Shown piece after piece: positions 13,735-20,965 of a stretch of 20,965 bases of DNA (position 1 is the first letter of the stretch; the number at the start of each line of letters is the position of its first letter). Below the pieces are notes generated by a model. It did not search any database and was not told the origin of the DNA. It saw only the letters and a list, made by a program, of their open reading frames with translations. Made by a program: the position numbers and the translations under genes. The DNA is from Clostridia bacterium. GTDB taxonomy: Bacteria > Bacillota > Clostridia > Christensenellales > UBA1242. The stretch is from assembly GCA_028702545.1 (NCBI GenBank), contig JAQVOQ010000009.1:1-20965 (forward strand). Direction: 5' to 3'.

Positions 13735-13788
13735 TCTTAACTCCTTTTATATATTAATTTTATGCTTACCAGCATAAAAGCTTTAAAT

Positions 13789-14238
13789 CTATTTTTTGTT
13801 TTTTATCTCATAATCTTCAATGGCTTTTAGCACGCCTTCAAACGAAACCGTCGCACATTTAAACCTAGCAGGATAATCAGCAATACCTGAGTATGCTATC
13901 GCTTCGCCCAAATCTACCGACTTATCATAAGCGTCGCCCTTAACCATTTTTACATAGTTTATAATAATATTTTTTGCTTCTTTTGTTGATTTGTTTTTTA
14001 ATAACTCACTCATAATTGAAGTAGAAGATGTTGATATTGAGCAACCAATGCTTTTTTGATATATGTTTTTTATAACTCCGTCTTGAATGTCAACTTGCAC
14101 GATAACACTATCGCCACAAGTTGGATTTTTTATACTATATTTTTTTAAGTCTTCCACCAAATAAGCGTTTTGTGGATTTTTATAATGTTCCATTATTATT
14201 TGCCTATATAAGCTGTTTTCTTTAATATCCAAAATCAA
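13789..14238 (-). CDS. sufU: zinc-dependent sulfurtransferase SufU, 149 aa
   Basis: SufU accepts persulfide sulfur from SufS and passes it to the SufBCD scaffold. The zinc ligands C41 and D43 (NPTCGD), C66 (GCSIS) and C128 (RFKCAT) are all present, so it is the SufU rather than the IscU type in this operon context. The start is TTG after GGAGG with a 4-base gap; a second in-frame TTG two codons on has a more usual spacing, so the exact first residue is uncertain. It lies between sufS and sufB in the same operon. Confidence 0.96.
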   Translation of the reverse strand: MILDIKENSLYRQIIMEHYKNPQNAYLVEDLKKYSIKNPTCGDSVIVQVDIQDGVIKNIYQKSIGCSISTSSTSIMSELLKNKSTKEAKNIIINYVKMVKGDAYDKSVDLGEAIAYSGIADYPARFKCATVSFEGVLKAIEDYEIKNKK

Positions 14239-14266
14239 ACTACCTCCTTTTTTATTTTTTATTTAT

Positions 14267-15481
14267 TTAAAAATTTTTAAAATACGCTATTATTTTTTTT
14301 GTAGCGGATATAAACTTATCAATTTCTTTTGTCGTGTTATAAAAGCATAGTGAAGCTCTTAACAAAGATGATTGCCCTAAGTATTCTATAAAAGGTTGTA
14401 CACAATTATGCCCAGCTCTCACACAAATATCATACATATCATAAGCGGTTGCCGCGTCGTGAGCGTGCACAGCTTTAACATTAAAAACAACTGTCGCTAT
14501 GTCGGCATTTTTATTATAAATTTCAACATCTTCAATTTGACTTAAAGCGTTAACTAAATAATTATATAATTTTTTATCCTTAGACACAATATAGTCAAAA
14601 CCTAGTTCTCTATAAAAGTTTATTGCAGTATTTAATCCTAAAATTGCTGAAACTGGCTGAGTGCCCGCTTCAAATTTTTGCGGCGCTTCTTTATATTCAA
14701 CCTCTTTACTGCAAGAGTCTAATACCATTCCGCCGCCTAATATAAATGGAGGCATTGCGTTTAATAATTCATATTTACCGTATAGAGCGCCAACTCCTGT
14801 TGGAGCACCTAATTTATAACCTGAGAATGCTAAAAAGTCGCAGTCTAAGTCTTTAACATCAATCAAAATATGTGGCACAGCTTGCGCTGAATCCAAAATA
14901 ACTACTGCCCCTACATCGTGGCTTAGTTTAATAAGTTCTTTTGCCGGTATTTGTGCTCCTGTAACATTTGATATATGTGTTAGAGCAACTATTTTTGTTT
15001 TATCGCTAAGTGCGTCTTTAAAGTTTTGAATAGTGATTTTATGCTCTTTGTTTAATTTAACATAAGTTAATTTTGCACCTGTTTTTTTACAAGCCTCAAA
15101 TAGCGGTAACAATAATGAATGATGTTCAAGTACGCTTACAACAACTTCATCTCCCCCTTTTAAATTATTAAAAGCATAACTGTAAACTATTAAATTTAAT
15201 GCTTCCGTTGCATTTTTAGTAAAGACTATTTCACGCTCTTCTGCATTAATAAATTTAGCAACATTTATTCTCGCGTCCTCTACTGCTTTTGTTGCAATGT
15301 AACCTAGTTTATAAACAACCCGGCCAGCATTTGTTGAAACATAAGCATTGTAATGATTAACCGTATCAATTACACAATTTGGTTTTAGGCTTGAAGAGTT
15401 GTTGTCAAAATAGACAACGCCTTTGTTTGCCTTAAAAAATTTATAATTTGCTCTTATGTTTTTTTTGTTCATTTTGCTCAC
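14267..15481 (-). CDS. sufS: cysteine desulfurase SufS, 404 aa
   Basis: This PLP enzyme removes sulfur from cysteine as a persulfide for Fe-S assembly. Visible: LEHHS (119-122, with the PLP-stacking histidine), DSAQAVPH (197-204, PLP-pyridine Asp), SGYK (220-223, the PLP lysine K223), and RAGHNCVQP (355-363) with the persulfide cysteine C360. The residue before K223 is Tyr where most SufS have His, a small oddity. The predicted GTG start at 15481 lies 2 bases after the sufD stop; an ATG three codons in is an equally good start. The neighbours sufD and sufU confirm the class. Confidence 0.96.
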   Translation of the reverse strand: MSKMNKKNIRANYKFFKANKGVVYFDNNSSSLKPNCVIDTVNHYNAYVSTNAGRVVYKLGYIATKAVEDARINVAKFINAEEREIVFTKNATEALNLIVYSYAFNNLKGGDEVVVSVLEHHSLLLPLFEACKKTGAKLTYVKLNKEHKITIQNFKDALSDKTKIVALTHISNVTGAQIPAKELIKLSHDVGAVVILDSAQAVPHILIDVKDLDCDFLAFSGYKLGAPTGVGALYGKYELLNAMPPFILGGGMVLDSCSKEVEYKEAPQKFEAGTQPVSAILGLNTAINFYRELGFDYIVSKDKKLYNYLVNALSQIEDVEIYNKNADIATVVFNVKAVHAHDAATAYDMYDICVRAGHNCVQPFIEYLGQSSLLRASLCFYNTTKEIDKFISATKKIIAYFKNF

Positions 15482-15483
15482 TC

Positions 15484-16602
15484 TTATGCTACTTTATTTT
15501 TAATTATTTTTAATATTTCGTTTAATAATTTTTTGTCGCTTACAAATTTAATAACATCTTCAATGTTAGACATTATAATTAACTCAGTCGCTTGTCTTTT
15601 AGTAAGACCTCTGCTCATAAGGTAATATAATTGTTCACTATCAATTACTCCAACAGCCGCTGAGTGACTTGCTAAAACATCATGCTCTTTAATTATTAGT
15701 TGGGGATTAGCAGTTGACTTTGACGCATCAGTTAAATTAATGATTTTTGTTTTTTGGCTCGCTTGACTCTTGCTAAAACCTTGCTCAATTATGTTTACTC
15801 CATCTATTATGAGTTCGCCCTCATTATTAACTACTCCAAAATTATTTATTTGGCTATTTGTTTCTTTTGCTAAATGTTCTAGCCTTATCAAGTTTGCAAG
15901 TTTAAAATACTCATTTGCAAAATTAATAGTATTTATTTTTACTGAGGCTTGCTCGCCTTTTAGGTTAGAACTTAAAGTATTGACTACATTTGCGTTGTTT
16001 AAATTAATTAAATTAAAGTTAAGCTCGGCTTTTTTATTTAAGTCAATATTAAAATTAACAACATTACTTTTTTTGTTTTTTAATGTTTCAACTAAAAGCA
16101 TTTGCAAATTAGCGCTTTGTTTTAGTTGTATTTTGTTATTGTAATTTAATTTTACTCTACTCGTTAGGTCAAATTGCTCTGTAATTTTAATTTTGCAATT
16201 ATCTTCTAAATAATACTCTGAATAATGATATAAATCAGCACTTCCACCTATTATAATTTTTATCTCATCTTCTATACTTTCTAAAAACTCTATTTTTAAA
16301 CTGCTGTTTAAGTGTTCTTTGTTTAAAAAATCAAACTTTGTATTAATAACATTAGGTATAGCATTATTGTTAACTTTAACTTTTTCTAAATTATTAAGCA
16401 CAACGCGACCATTAAACAAAACAATTGTATTTGGTTTGTTGTGTTTTTTTATTAAATACTGAATTAATGTTTGCTCGTTATTAACTGACACTTGTTTTTT
16501 GTAACAAAAATCTTCTACCTTAAATTTATAAGCCAAAAAACTAGGATAAGGCAAAGCTTTAAGCATTTGCTCTTGCTCATTTAATTGTTTTACTTGTTCC
16601 AT
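15484..16602 (-). CDS. sufD: Fe-S cluster assembly protein SufD, 372 aa
   Basis: SufD pairs with SufB and SufC in the scaffold complex and is needed for iron entry. The N-terminal 100 residues are divergent. The beta-helix core is followed by the diagnostic C-terminal block KEHDVLASHSAAVGVIDSEQ (305-324) with H313, then LYYLMSRGLTKRQATELI (325-342), which parallels the SufB C-terminus. At 372 residues it is shorter than most Bacillota SufD proteins (about 430), mainly because of a short N-terminus. The ATG lies 3 bases after the sufC stop, indicating translational coupling. Confidence 0.93.
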   Translation of the reverse strand: MEQVKQLNEQEQMLKALPYPSFLAYKFKVEDFCYKKQVSVNNEQTLIQYLIKKHNKPNTIVLFNGRVVLNNLEKVKVNNNAIPNVINTKFDFLNKEHLNSSLKIEFLESIEDEIKIIIGGSADLYHYSEYYLEDNCKIKITEQFDLTSRVKLNYNNKIQLKQSANLQMLLVETLKNKKSNVVNFNIDLNKKAELNFNLINLNNANVVNTLSSNLKGEQASVKINTINFANEYFKLANLIRLEHLAKETNSQINNFGVVNNEGELIIDGVNIIEQGFSKSQASQKTKIINLTDASKSTANPQLIIKEHDVLASHSAAVGVIDSEQLYYLMSRGLTKRQATELIIMSNIEDVIKFVSDKKLLNEILKIIKNKVA

Positions 16603-16605
16603 AAG

Positions 16606-17376
16606 CTACGCCTTGCCGTTTGACTGTTTTGCTTTAGCAGCTTCTTCAACAAATTTATAGCCTTCGCGCTCAATGGTTTCTATTAACTCTATTCCGCCAC
16701 TCTTTATAATTTTGCCTTCCGACATAATATGCACAAAGTGTGGTTTAATATATTCCAATATTCTTTGATAATGCGTAATTATTAAAATGCCTAAATTTTC
16801 GTTTTGTGCTTTGTTTAATGCTTCGCCTACTATTTTCAAAGCGTCAATATCAAGCCCTGAATCTATTTCATCTAAAATAGCAATTTTAGGTTTTATCATA
16901 AGCATTTGCAAAATTTCATTTCTCTTTTTTTCGCCACCTGAAAAACCATCGTTTAAATATCTATACGGCAAATCTTTTCGCATCTCTAAGATATTTACCG
17001 CTTGTGATAACTCTCTAAAAAACTCGCTTATTGTAAGTTTTTTTTCTCTTGTTGCATTTACTGCGCTTCTAATAAAATTAGAATTTGTAACTCCCGATAC
17101 CTCAGCAGGATATTGCATAGCCAAAAAAACGCCCGCTCTTGCTCGCTCGTCTACTTCAAGGCTCAACAAATTTTGTTCGTTTAACAAAACTTCTCCGCCA
17201 TTAACTTCATATTTAGGATTTCCCATAATAGCAGAAGCAAGCGTGCTTTTGCCCGCTCCATTAGGTCCCATAATAACATGTATCTCGCCGCCGTTAATTT
17301 TAAGGTTTACACCTTTTAATATTTGCTTATCGTAAACTAATACTTGTAAATTTTTAATTTCAAAAACTGTGTTCAA
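16606..17376 (-). CDS. sufC: Fe-S assembly ATPase SufC, 256 aa
   Basis: SufC is the ABC-type ATPase that drives conformational change in SufBCD. Walker A GPNGAGKST (37-45), Q-loop Q88, signature FSGGEKKR (145-152), Walker B IAILDEIDSGLD (166-177) and switch H202 are all present. The start is TTG at 17374-17376, because AAAGGAG (17383-17389) sits 6 bases upstream and the product then begins NTVFEIKNL, aligned with other SufC proteins. A longer frame beginning at 17427 lacks a ribosome site and would start at the predicted promoter. It is the first gene of the sufCDSUB operon. Confidence 0.95.
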   Translation of the reverse strand: MNTVFEIKNLQVLVYDKQILKGVNLKINGGEIHVIMGPNGAGKSTLASAIMGNPKYEVNGGEVLLNEQNLLSLEVDERARAGVFLAMQYPAEVSGVTNSNFIRSAVNATREKKLTISEFFRELSQAVNILEMRKDLPYRYLNDGFSGGEKKRNEILQMLMIKPKIAILDEIDSGLDIDALKIVGEALNKAQNENLGILIITHYQRILEYIKPHFVHIMSEGKIIKSGGIELIETIEREGYKFVEEAAKAKQSNGKA

Positions 17377-17397
17377 AAAAAACTCCTTTATATCTAA

Positions 17398-17427
17398 AGC
17401 ATAACAAAATGTATAAAGATTTATCAA
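17398..17427 (-). promoter_or_regulatory. candidate promoter of the suf operon
   Basis: TTGATA (17422-17427), an 18-base spacer and TATGCT (17398-17403) on the minus strand, 9 bases before the sufC ribosome binding site. The -10 is a partial match. No iron or Fe-S regulator site was recognised. Confidence 0.45.
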
Positions 17428-17633
17428 CCTTTAAAAGGAAAAATTTTAAAATTTTTTATTTTAACAAAAAATATTTTGTACTCGCTTATTAGAACAACTA
17501 AAATATAACATAATTATAATTTTTTTTCAACACAATTAAATCAAAAAAACAAAGCTTATGCCCTTACTCTTGTTAAATTTACCTTTTTTGTAGTTTTGAG
17601 ATATCTTTTTTATTTTTTAATTTTCGTTTTATT

Positions 17634-17642
17634 TGTTATAAT
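17634..17642 (+). promoter_or_regulatory. extended -10 promoter of eno
   Basis: TGTTATAAT is a full extended -10 element 40 bases before the ATG. The -35 region is AT-rich without a clear match. Confidence 0.6.
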
Positions 17643-17681
17643 AAGTAGATATGAAATAAAAAAATAAAAGAGGTTTGAATT

Positions 17682-18980
17682 ATGTCAAAATATACGATTA
17701 AAAACATTGAAGCAAGGGAAATTTTAGATTCTCGTGGCATTCCTACTATTGAGGCTACTGTAACCTTAAAAAGTGGTGCTGTTGGCGTAGCGGCTATTCC
17801 TAGTGGGGCTAGCACAGGTCAATATGAGGCACACGAACTTAGAGATAACGATAAAAACCGCTATTTTGGTAAAGGTGTTTTAATAGCTGTTAGTAATGTA
17901 AACACTTTAATTAAAGAGCTTTTACTAAATAAAAGAGCTGACGAGCAACAAAAAATTGATGAGTTGATGATAAATTTAGACGCCACACCTAATAAAACAA
18001 GTTTAGGTGCAAATGCAATACTTGCAGTATCAATCGCTTGTGCTAAAGCCGTAGCAAGTGCTAAAAAATTAACTATATATGGCTACTTAAATTCATTATC
18101 CGGCTCAAAACTTATTTTGCCAACGCCAATGTGCAACATATTAAACGGTGGAACACATGCAAGCAATAATATAGACATTCAAGAGTTTATGATAATGCCT
18201 GTTGGCGCCTCAACTTTTAGCGAAGGTATTCGCTGGTGTGCTGAAATTTTTAACAGTTTAAAAGGTTTATTGAAAGCAAACGGCTCTAGTGTTGCAGTCG
18301 GCGATGAGGGCGGATTTGCTCCGAACTTAGCAAGTACTGAAGAAGCACTAGATTACATATTAGAGGCGATTAAAAAAGCCGGCTATAACACCAAAACTCA
18401 AATTAAACTTGCCCTTGATGCAGCAGCTAGTGAATGGAAAGAGGGTAAGGGTTATTTACTACCTAAACAAAAAACTGCGTATACTTCTAATGAGTTAATT
18501 GACTACTGGGTAAATTTGACTAAAAAATATCCTATAATTTCACTTGAGGACCCACTGGACGAAAACGATTATGAGGCGTGGAGCAAGTTAACTAAAAAAA
18601 TAGGCAAAAATATTCAAATAGTTGGAGATGACTTATTTGTTACTAATGCTTTTAGATTAAATGACGGCATAGAGCAAAAGCAAGCTAACTCAATTTTGAT
18701 TAAACTAAACCAAATAGGCTCACTTACTGAAACTTTAAATACGATAAAACTCGCGCATCAAGCGGGGTTTACAACTGTTATTTCACACCGTTCTGGCGAA
18801 ACTGAGGATACTTTTATCGCAGACTTAGCAGTGGCTACGGGTTCAACACAAATTAAAACAGGTTCAATTAGCAGAAGCGAGAGAGTTGCAAAATACAACA
18901 GGCTTTTAAAAATTGAAAAAGAATTGGGCGAAAAAATATCTTTTGCTAGCATCAATGCTTTTTATCAGTTAAGTAAGTAA
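17682..18980 (+). CDS. eno: enolase (phosphopyruvate hydratase), 432 aa
   Basis: Enolase converts 2-phosphoglycerate to phosphoenolpyruvate in glycolysis. The sequence is full length with all active-site landmarks: SGASTGQYEA (41-50, mobile loop), H159, E168, GDEGGF (207-212, E209), magnesium ligands D246, E289 and D316, base K341 (LIKLNQIG), SHRSGETED (368-376) and K392. AAGAGG lies 8 bases before the ATG. It is transcribed alone, divergently from suf, and ends at a strong terminator. It is an ordinary core gene. Confidence 0.98.
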   Translation: MSKYTIKNIEAREILDSRGIPTIEATVTLKSGAVGVAAIPSGASTGQYEAHELRDNDKNRYFGKGVLIAVSNVNTLIKELLLNKRADEQQKIDELMINLDATPNKTSLGANAILAVSIACAKAVASAKKLTIYGYLNSLSGSKLILPTPMCNILNGGTHASNNIDIQEFMIMPVGASTFSEGIRWCAEIFNSLKGLLKANGSSVAVGDEGGFAPNLASTEEALDYILEAIKKAGYNTKTQIKLALDAAASEWKEGKGYLLPKQKTAYTSNELIDYWVNLTKKYPIISLEDPLDENDYEAWSKLTKKIGKNIQIVGDDLFVTNAFRLNDGIEQKQANSILIKLNQIGSLTETLNTIKLAHQAGFTTVISHRSGETEDTFIADLAVATGSTQIKTGSISRSERVAKYNRLLKIEKELGEKISFASINAFYQLSK

Positions 18981-19023
18981 TTTAAAAACTTATTTTTCTA
19001 TAAACTAAGTATTAAAACGATTA

Positions 19024-19056
19024 AAAAAATAATGCTATACTTTAGCATTATTTTTT
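19024..19056. terminator. bidirectional terminator between eno and the GGDEF gene
   Basis: A 14-bp perfect stem (six A then TAATGCTA, pairing with TAGCATTA and six T) closes a 5-base loop. The stop codon of the GGDEF gene lies inside the stem. Confidence 0.93.
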
Positions 19057-20186
19057 GTTTGTTTTTGTTCATACATTCTTTTATCCGCTATCTCTATCAA
19101 CTCATCTATATTAAACGGTGTATTAGGTTCACTTATGCTCGTACCATAACTAAATTCTATTTTTATTTTTTGACTTTTGCTATTATAATCATTAGCTTCT
19201 TTAATGATAGATTTAATCATAATATCAATTTCTTCTAAATTATTGACAATTAAAACAATAATAAATTCATCTCCACCTACCCTTGCTACAACATCCTTAT
19301 TTTTTGTTTCATTAATTAAAATTTTAGCAAACTCTTTTAATGCAATATCTCCTTCTTTGTCTCCATAAGCGTCATTTATTGTCTTTAATTTATCTAAATC
19401 AAAAAATAATATTGCTAGGTAATGGTTTAATGTTTTAGGAAGCTGTGAAAAATATGAGTTTAATCCCATTCTGTTTTGAATAAGGGTTAAATAGTCCGTG
19501 TTCATAGCCTTGCTTGTTAATAGTAAATGTAAGAATATTATTGATATTGTTATAAATGGATATATGGCTGTTACTTTAACATCTTGATTACCTTGTATAA
19601 ATATCAAGGCTCCTATTACAACAAGATTTATAGTAATAAATATTATTAATGTTTTATTATCTTTTAGAATTTGATTAAAATTTTTAAAATATTTAAATAT
19701 AATTTTAATTGAAATTATAATAAGTGGCAAAAGCATTAATATCGTCATTATATGATATAAACTTTCTCTAGTGTAAACATTGTTTACATCAATACTGAAA
19801 AAAAATCCAAATGGTATATTCAGACATAAAAGCACAAAATTAAGTAAAACTAAATAGTTAAAAAAACTTTTATAACTTTTGTAGCGTTTTGTACGATATG
19901 AAATTACACTCTCAAAAAATAATGCAAGCTTAGCTGCTAACAATGTAGCTGAGGCAAACAATAATATATTTAAAATATAAGAAAGTGTTATTGCTAAACT
20001 GCCACTAAAAGTAGAGATATACCAACATAATATATCTAGGGTTTGCGAAACTACAGCAACTACTAAAACTTTTTTCCAAATAATTTCCTAGTCACTTTTA
20101 AAATAATAGATTGCATGAACAAATAAAAGAAGCAGTATTGTTAATGAAAAGAAGTTTAATAAGTTAAAAGTAAAAAAATTTTCCAT
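19035..20186 (-). pseudogene. membrane GGDEF protein (diguanylate cyclase) interrupted by an in-frame TAG
   Basis: The gene reads in one continuous frame from an ATG at 20184-20186, behind a perfect AAGGAGG, to TAG at 19035-19037 (384 codons), except for TAG at codon 33 (20088-20090). Codons 1-32 encode one hydrophobic helix; after the TAG about six more membrane helices follow. The GGDEF domain begins near codon 235, with FFDLDKLKTIND (metal site) and RVGGDEF (codons 302-308), both intact. The inhibitory RxxD site is KNKD, lacking the Arg, so product feedback may be absent. After the TAG there is no start codon with a ribosome site; an internal TTG at 19961 is the first candidate. It is therefore probably a nonsense-mutated gene, a readthrough product or a sequencing error. 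Confidence 0.8.
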
Positions 20187-20255
20187 TGCCGCCTCCTTGC
20201 TTTTTAAAAAATAATCTATACTATATTTTGCTAAAAATAAAATATATTATTTATA

Positions 20256-20264
20256 ATTATAACA
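20256..20264 (-). promoter_or_regulatory. candidate extended -10 promoter of the GGDEF gene
   Basis: On the minus strand TGTTATAAT (20256-20264) forms an extended -10 that overlaps the edge of the tandem repeat; no good -35 is seen. It lies about 70 bases before the AAGGAGG site. Confidence 0.4.
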
Positions 20265-20302
20265 TATTATTTTTTAGTAATAACATATTATTTTTTAGTA
20301 AT
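20261..20302. repeat. 21-bp tandem repeat, two copies
   Basis: AACATATTATTTTTTAGTAAT occurs at 20261-20281 and again, identical, at 20282-20302, in the promoter region of the GGDEF gene. Confidence 0.9.
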
Positions 20303-20318
20303 AATAAAACTTGACATA

Positions 20319-20353
20319 AAAAAACCCATTTTATGGTAAAAAATAGGTTTTTT
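20319..20353. terminator. terminator of efp
   Basis: A 14-bp stem (six A then CCCATTTT, pairing with AAAATAGG and six T, one G-U/C-A type irregularity depending on strand) closes a 7-base loop, 27 bases after the efp stop codon. Confidence 0.85.
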
Positions 20354-20379
20354 GTCGTTTATTAGGTAATTTGTTAAAA

Positions 20380-20934
20380 TTATGCTCTTTCTACATAGTC
20401 GCCTGTTCTCGTATCTATTTTAATATTATCGCCATTGTTTACAAATAGTGGCACTCTTACAATAAGACCAGTTTCCAGCGTTGCAGGCTTTGTTCCCGCT
20501 TTTGAAGAATCACCTTGCACGCCGGGTTCACACTCCACAATATTTAAAATAACAAACAGCGGTGGTGTTACTGATATTATTTTATCACCACATGTATCAA
20601 CAGTAACCAACATATTTTCTGTTAAATATGGCAATGCTTGTTCTACACTTATTTTATTCATCGCTAATTGTTCAAAATTTTCTGTATTCATAAAATAATA
20701 AAGTTCGCTATCATTATATAGATATTGCATTTCTACTCTATCAATAACTGCTTCTTCTACATATTCGGTAGTTGAAAATCTTTTTTCTAAAACTTGACCT
20801 GTTTCAATATTTTTTATTTTAGTCCTAATAAAAGCTGCACCACGTGATTGAGTGTGATGTTGCCAATCAGTTAATGTATAAATTTTGCCCTCCAAAATAA
20901 TATTTGAGCCTATTTTTAATTCTCCGCACATCAT
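20380..20934 (-). CDS. efp: translation elongation factor P, 184 aa
   Basis: EF-P relieves ribosome stalling at proline runs. Three beta-barrel domains are recognisable: the KOW-like N-terminal domain (3-62), a central domain (about 68-125: MQYLYNDSELYYFMN) and the C-terminal domain with GDSSKAGTKPATLETG (about 140-155) and the typical end TGDYVERA. The loop that is modified in other bacteria reads HTQSRGAAF, with Arg31 at the place of the usual lysine and without the PG of KPGKG. The first ATG is taken as the start, with AAGAAGG (20946-20952) 11 bases upstream; a second ATG follows directly. The gene's promoter lies outside the window. Confidence 0.96.
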   Translation of the reverse strand: MMCGELKIGSNIILEGKIYTLTDWQHHTQSRGAAFIRTKIKNIETGQVLEKRFSTTEYVEEAVIDRVEMQYLYNDSELYYFMNTENFEQLAMNKISVEQALPYLTENMLVTVDTCGDKIISVTPPLFVILNIVECEPGVQGDSSKAGTKPATLETGLIVRVPLFVNNGDNIKIDTRTGDYVERA

Positions 20935-20965
20935 AATAATTATTACCTTCTTAATTAATTTTTAA

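Noticed and set aside
16787..17335. Long open frame on the + strand opposite sufC
   Set aside because: It is antisense to a complete, motif-rich SufC gene, lacks a ribosome binding site, and its product has no recognisable features.
19035..20186. Reassignment of UAG to an amino acid, to explain the interrupted GGDEF gene
   Set aside because: sufB and sufC end in TAG exactly where their families normally end, and the GGDEF frame itself ends at TAG within a terminator, so UAG is a working stop in this genome.
1..20965. CRISPR array, insertion sequence or rRNA
   Set aside because: No regularly spaced repeat array, transposase frame or ribosomal RNA sequence was seen on either strand.

Overview
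The window is AT-rich, low-GC bacterial chromosome. The likely source is a Bacillota (Clostridia-like) organism: the SUF operon has the Gram-positive order sufC-D-S-U-B with sufU instead of sufA/sufE, ribosome binding sites are strong AGGAGG types, TTG and GTG starts are common, there is a GEMM-I type cyclic-di-GMP riboswitch, and there is an InlB-repeat/BspA-type surface protein. The species cannot be named from sequence alone. UAG is a normal stop here (sufB and sufC end in TAG).

Layout. 1-2101: the tail of a + strand gene, then a minus-strand pair (a 33-aa membrane peptide not previously delimited by a long frame, and a 281-aa anchored protein), then a 271-aa protein with an internal duplication. 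2155-2301: tRNA-Arg(ACG) with a consensus promoter and a terminator. 2228-5395: a 3.1-kb island bounded by an 80-bp direct repeat of the tRNA 3' half plus its terminator. It carries an orphan polymorphic-toxin-like module (93 aa), two tandem zinc-ribbon paralogues that look like immunity proteins, a DUF4417 protein and decayed sequence, and has no integrase. 5473-8308: an 854-aa secreted InlB-repeat/leucine-rich surface protein under a consensus promoter and a GEMM-I riboswitch with a terminator. 8458-8944: a small two-helix membrane protein. 9131-12197: a TetR regulator and an MMPL/RND exporter, with two matching 24-bp operator-like palindromes. 12322-17427: the SUF iron-sulfur operon. 17634-18980: enolase. 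19035-20264: a membrane GGDEF (diguanylate cyclase) gene broken by an in-frame TAG. 20380-20952: elongation factor P with an unusual modification loop.

How the parts may work together. The riboswitch predicts that the large surface protein responds to c-di-GMP, and the only c-di-GMP enzyme in the window, the GGDEF protein, carries a premature amber codon, so supply of the signal from this locus may be lost or depend on readthrough. The TetR protein probably represses itself and the exporter through the shared palindrome. The island looks like a small toxin-immunity cassette that moved into the tRNA gene and lost, or never had, its own recombinase. SUF, enolase, EF-P and the tRNA are ordinary core genes.
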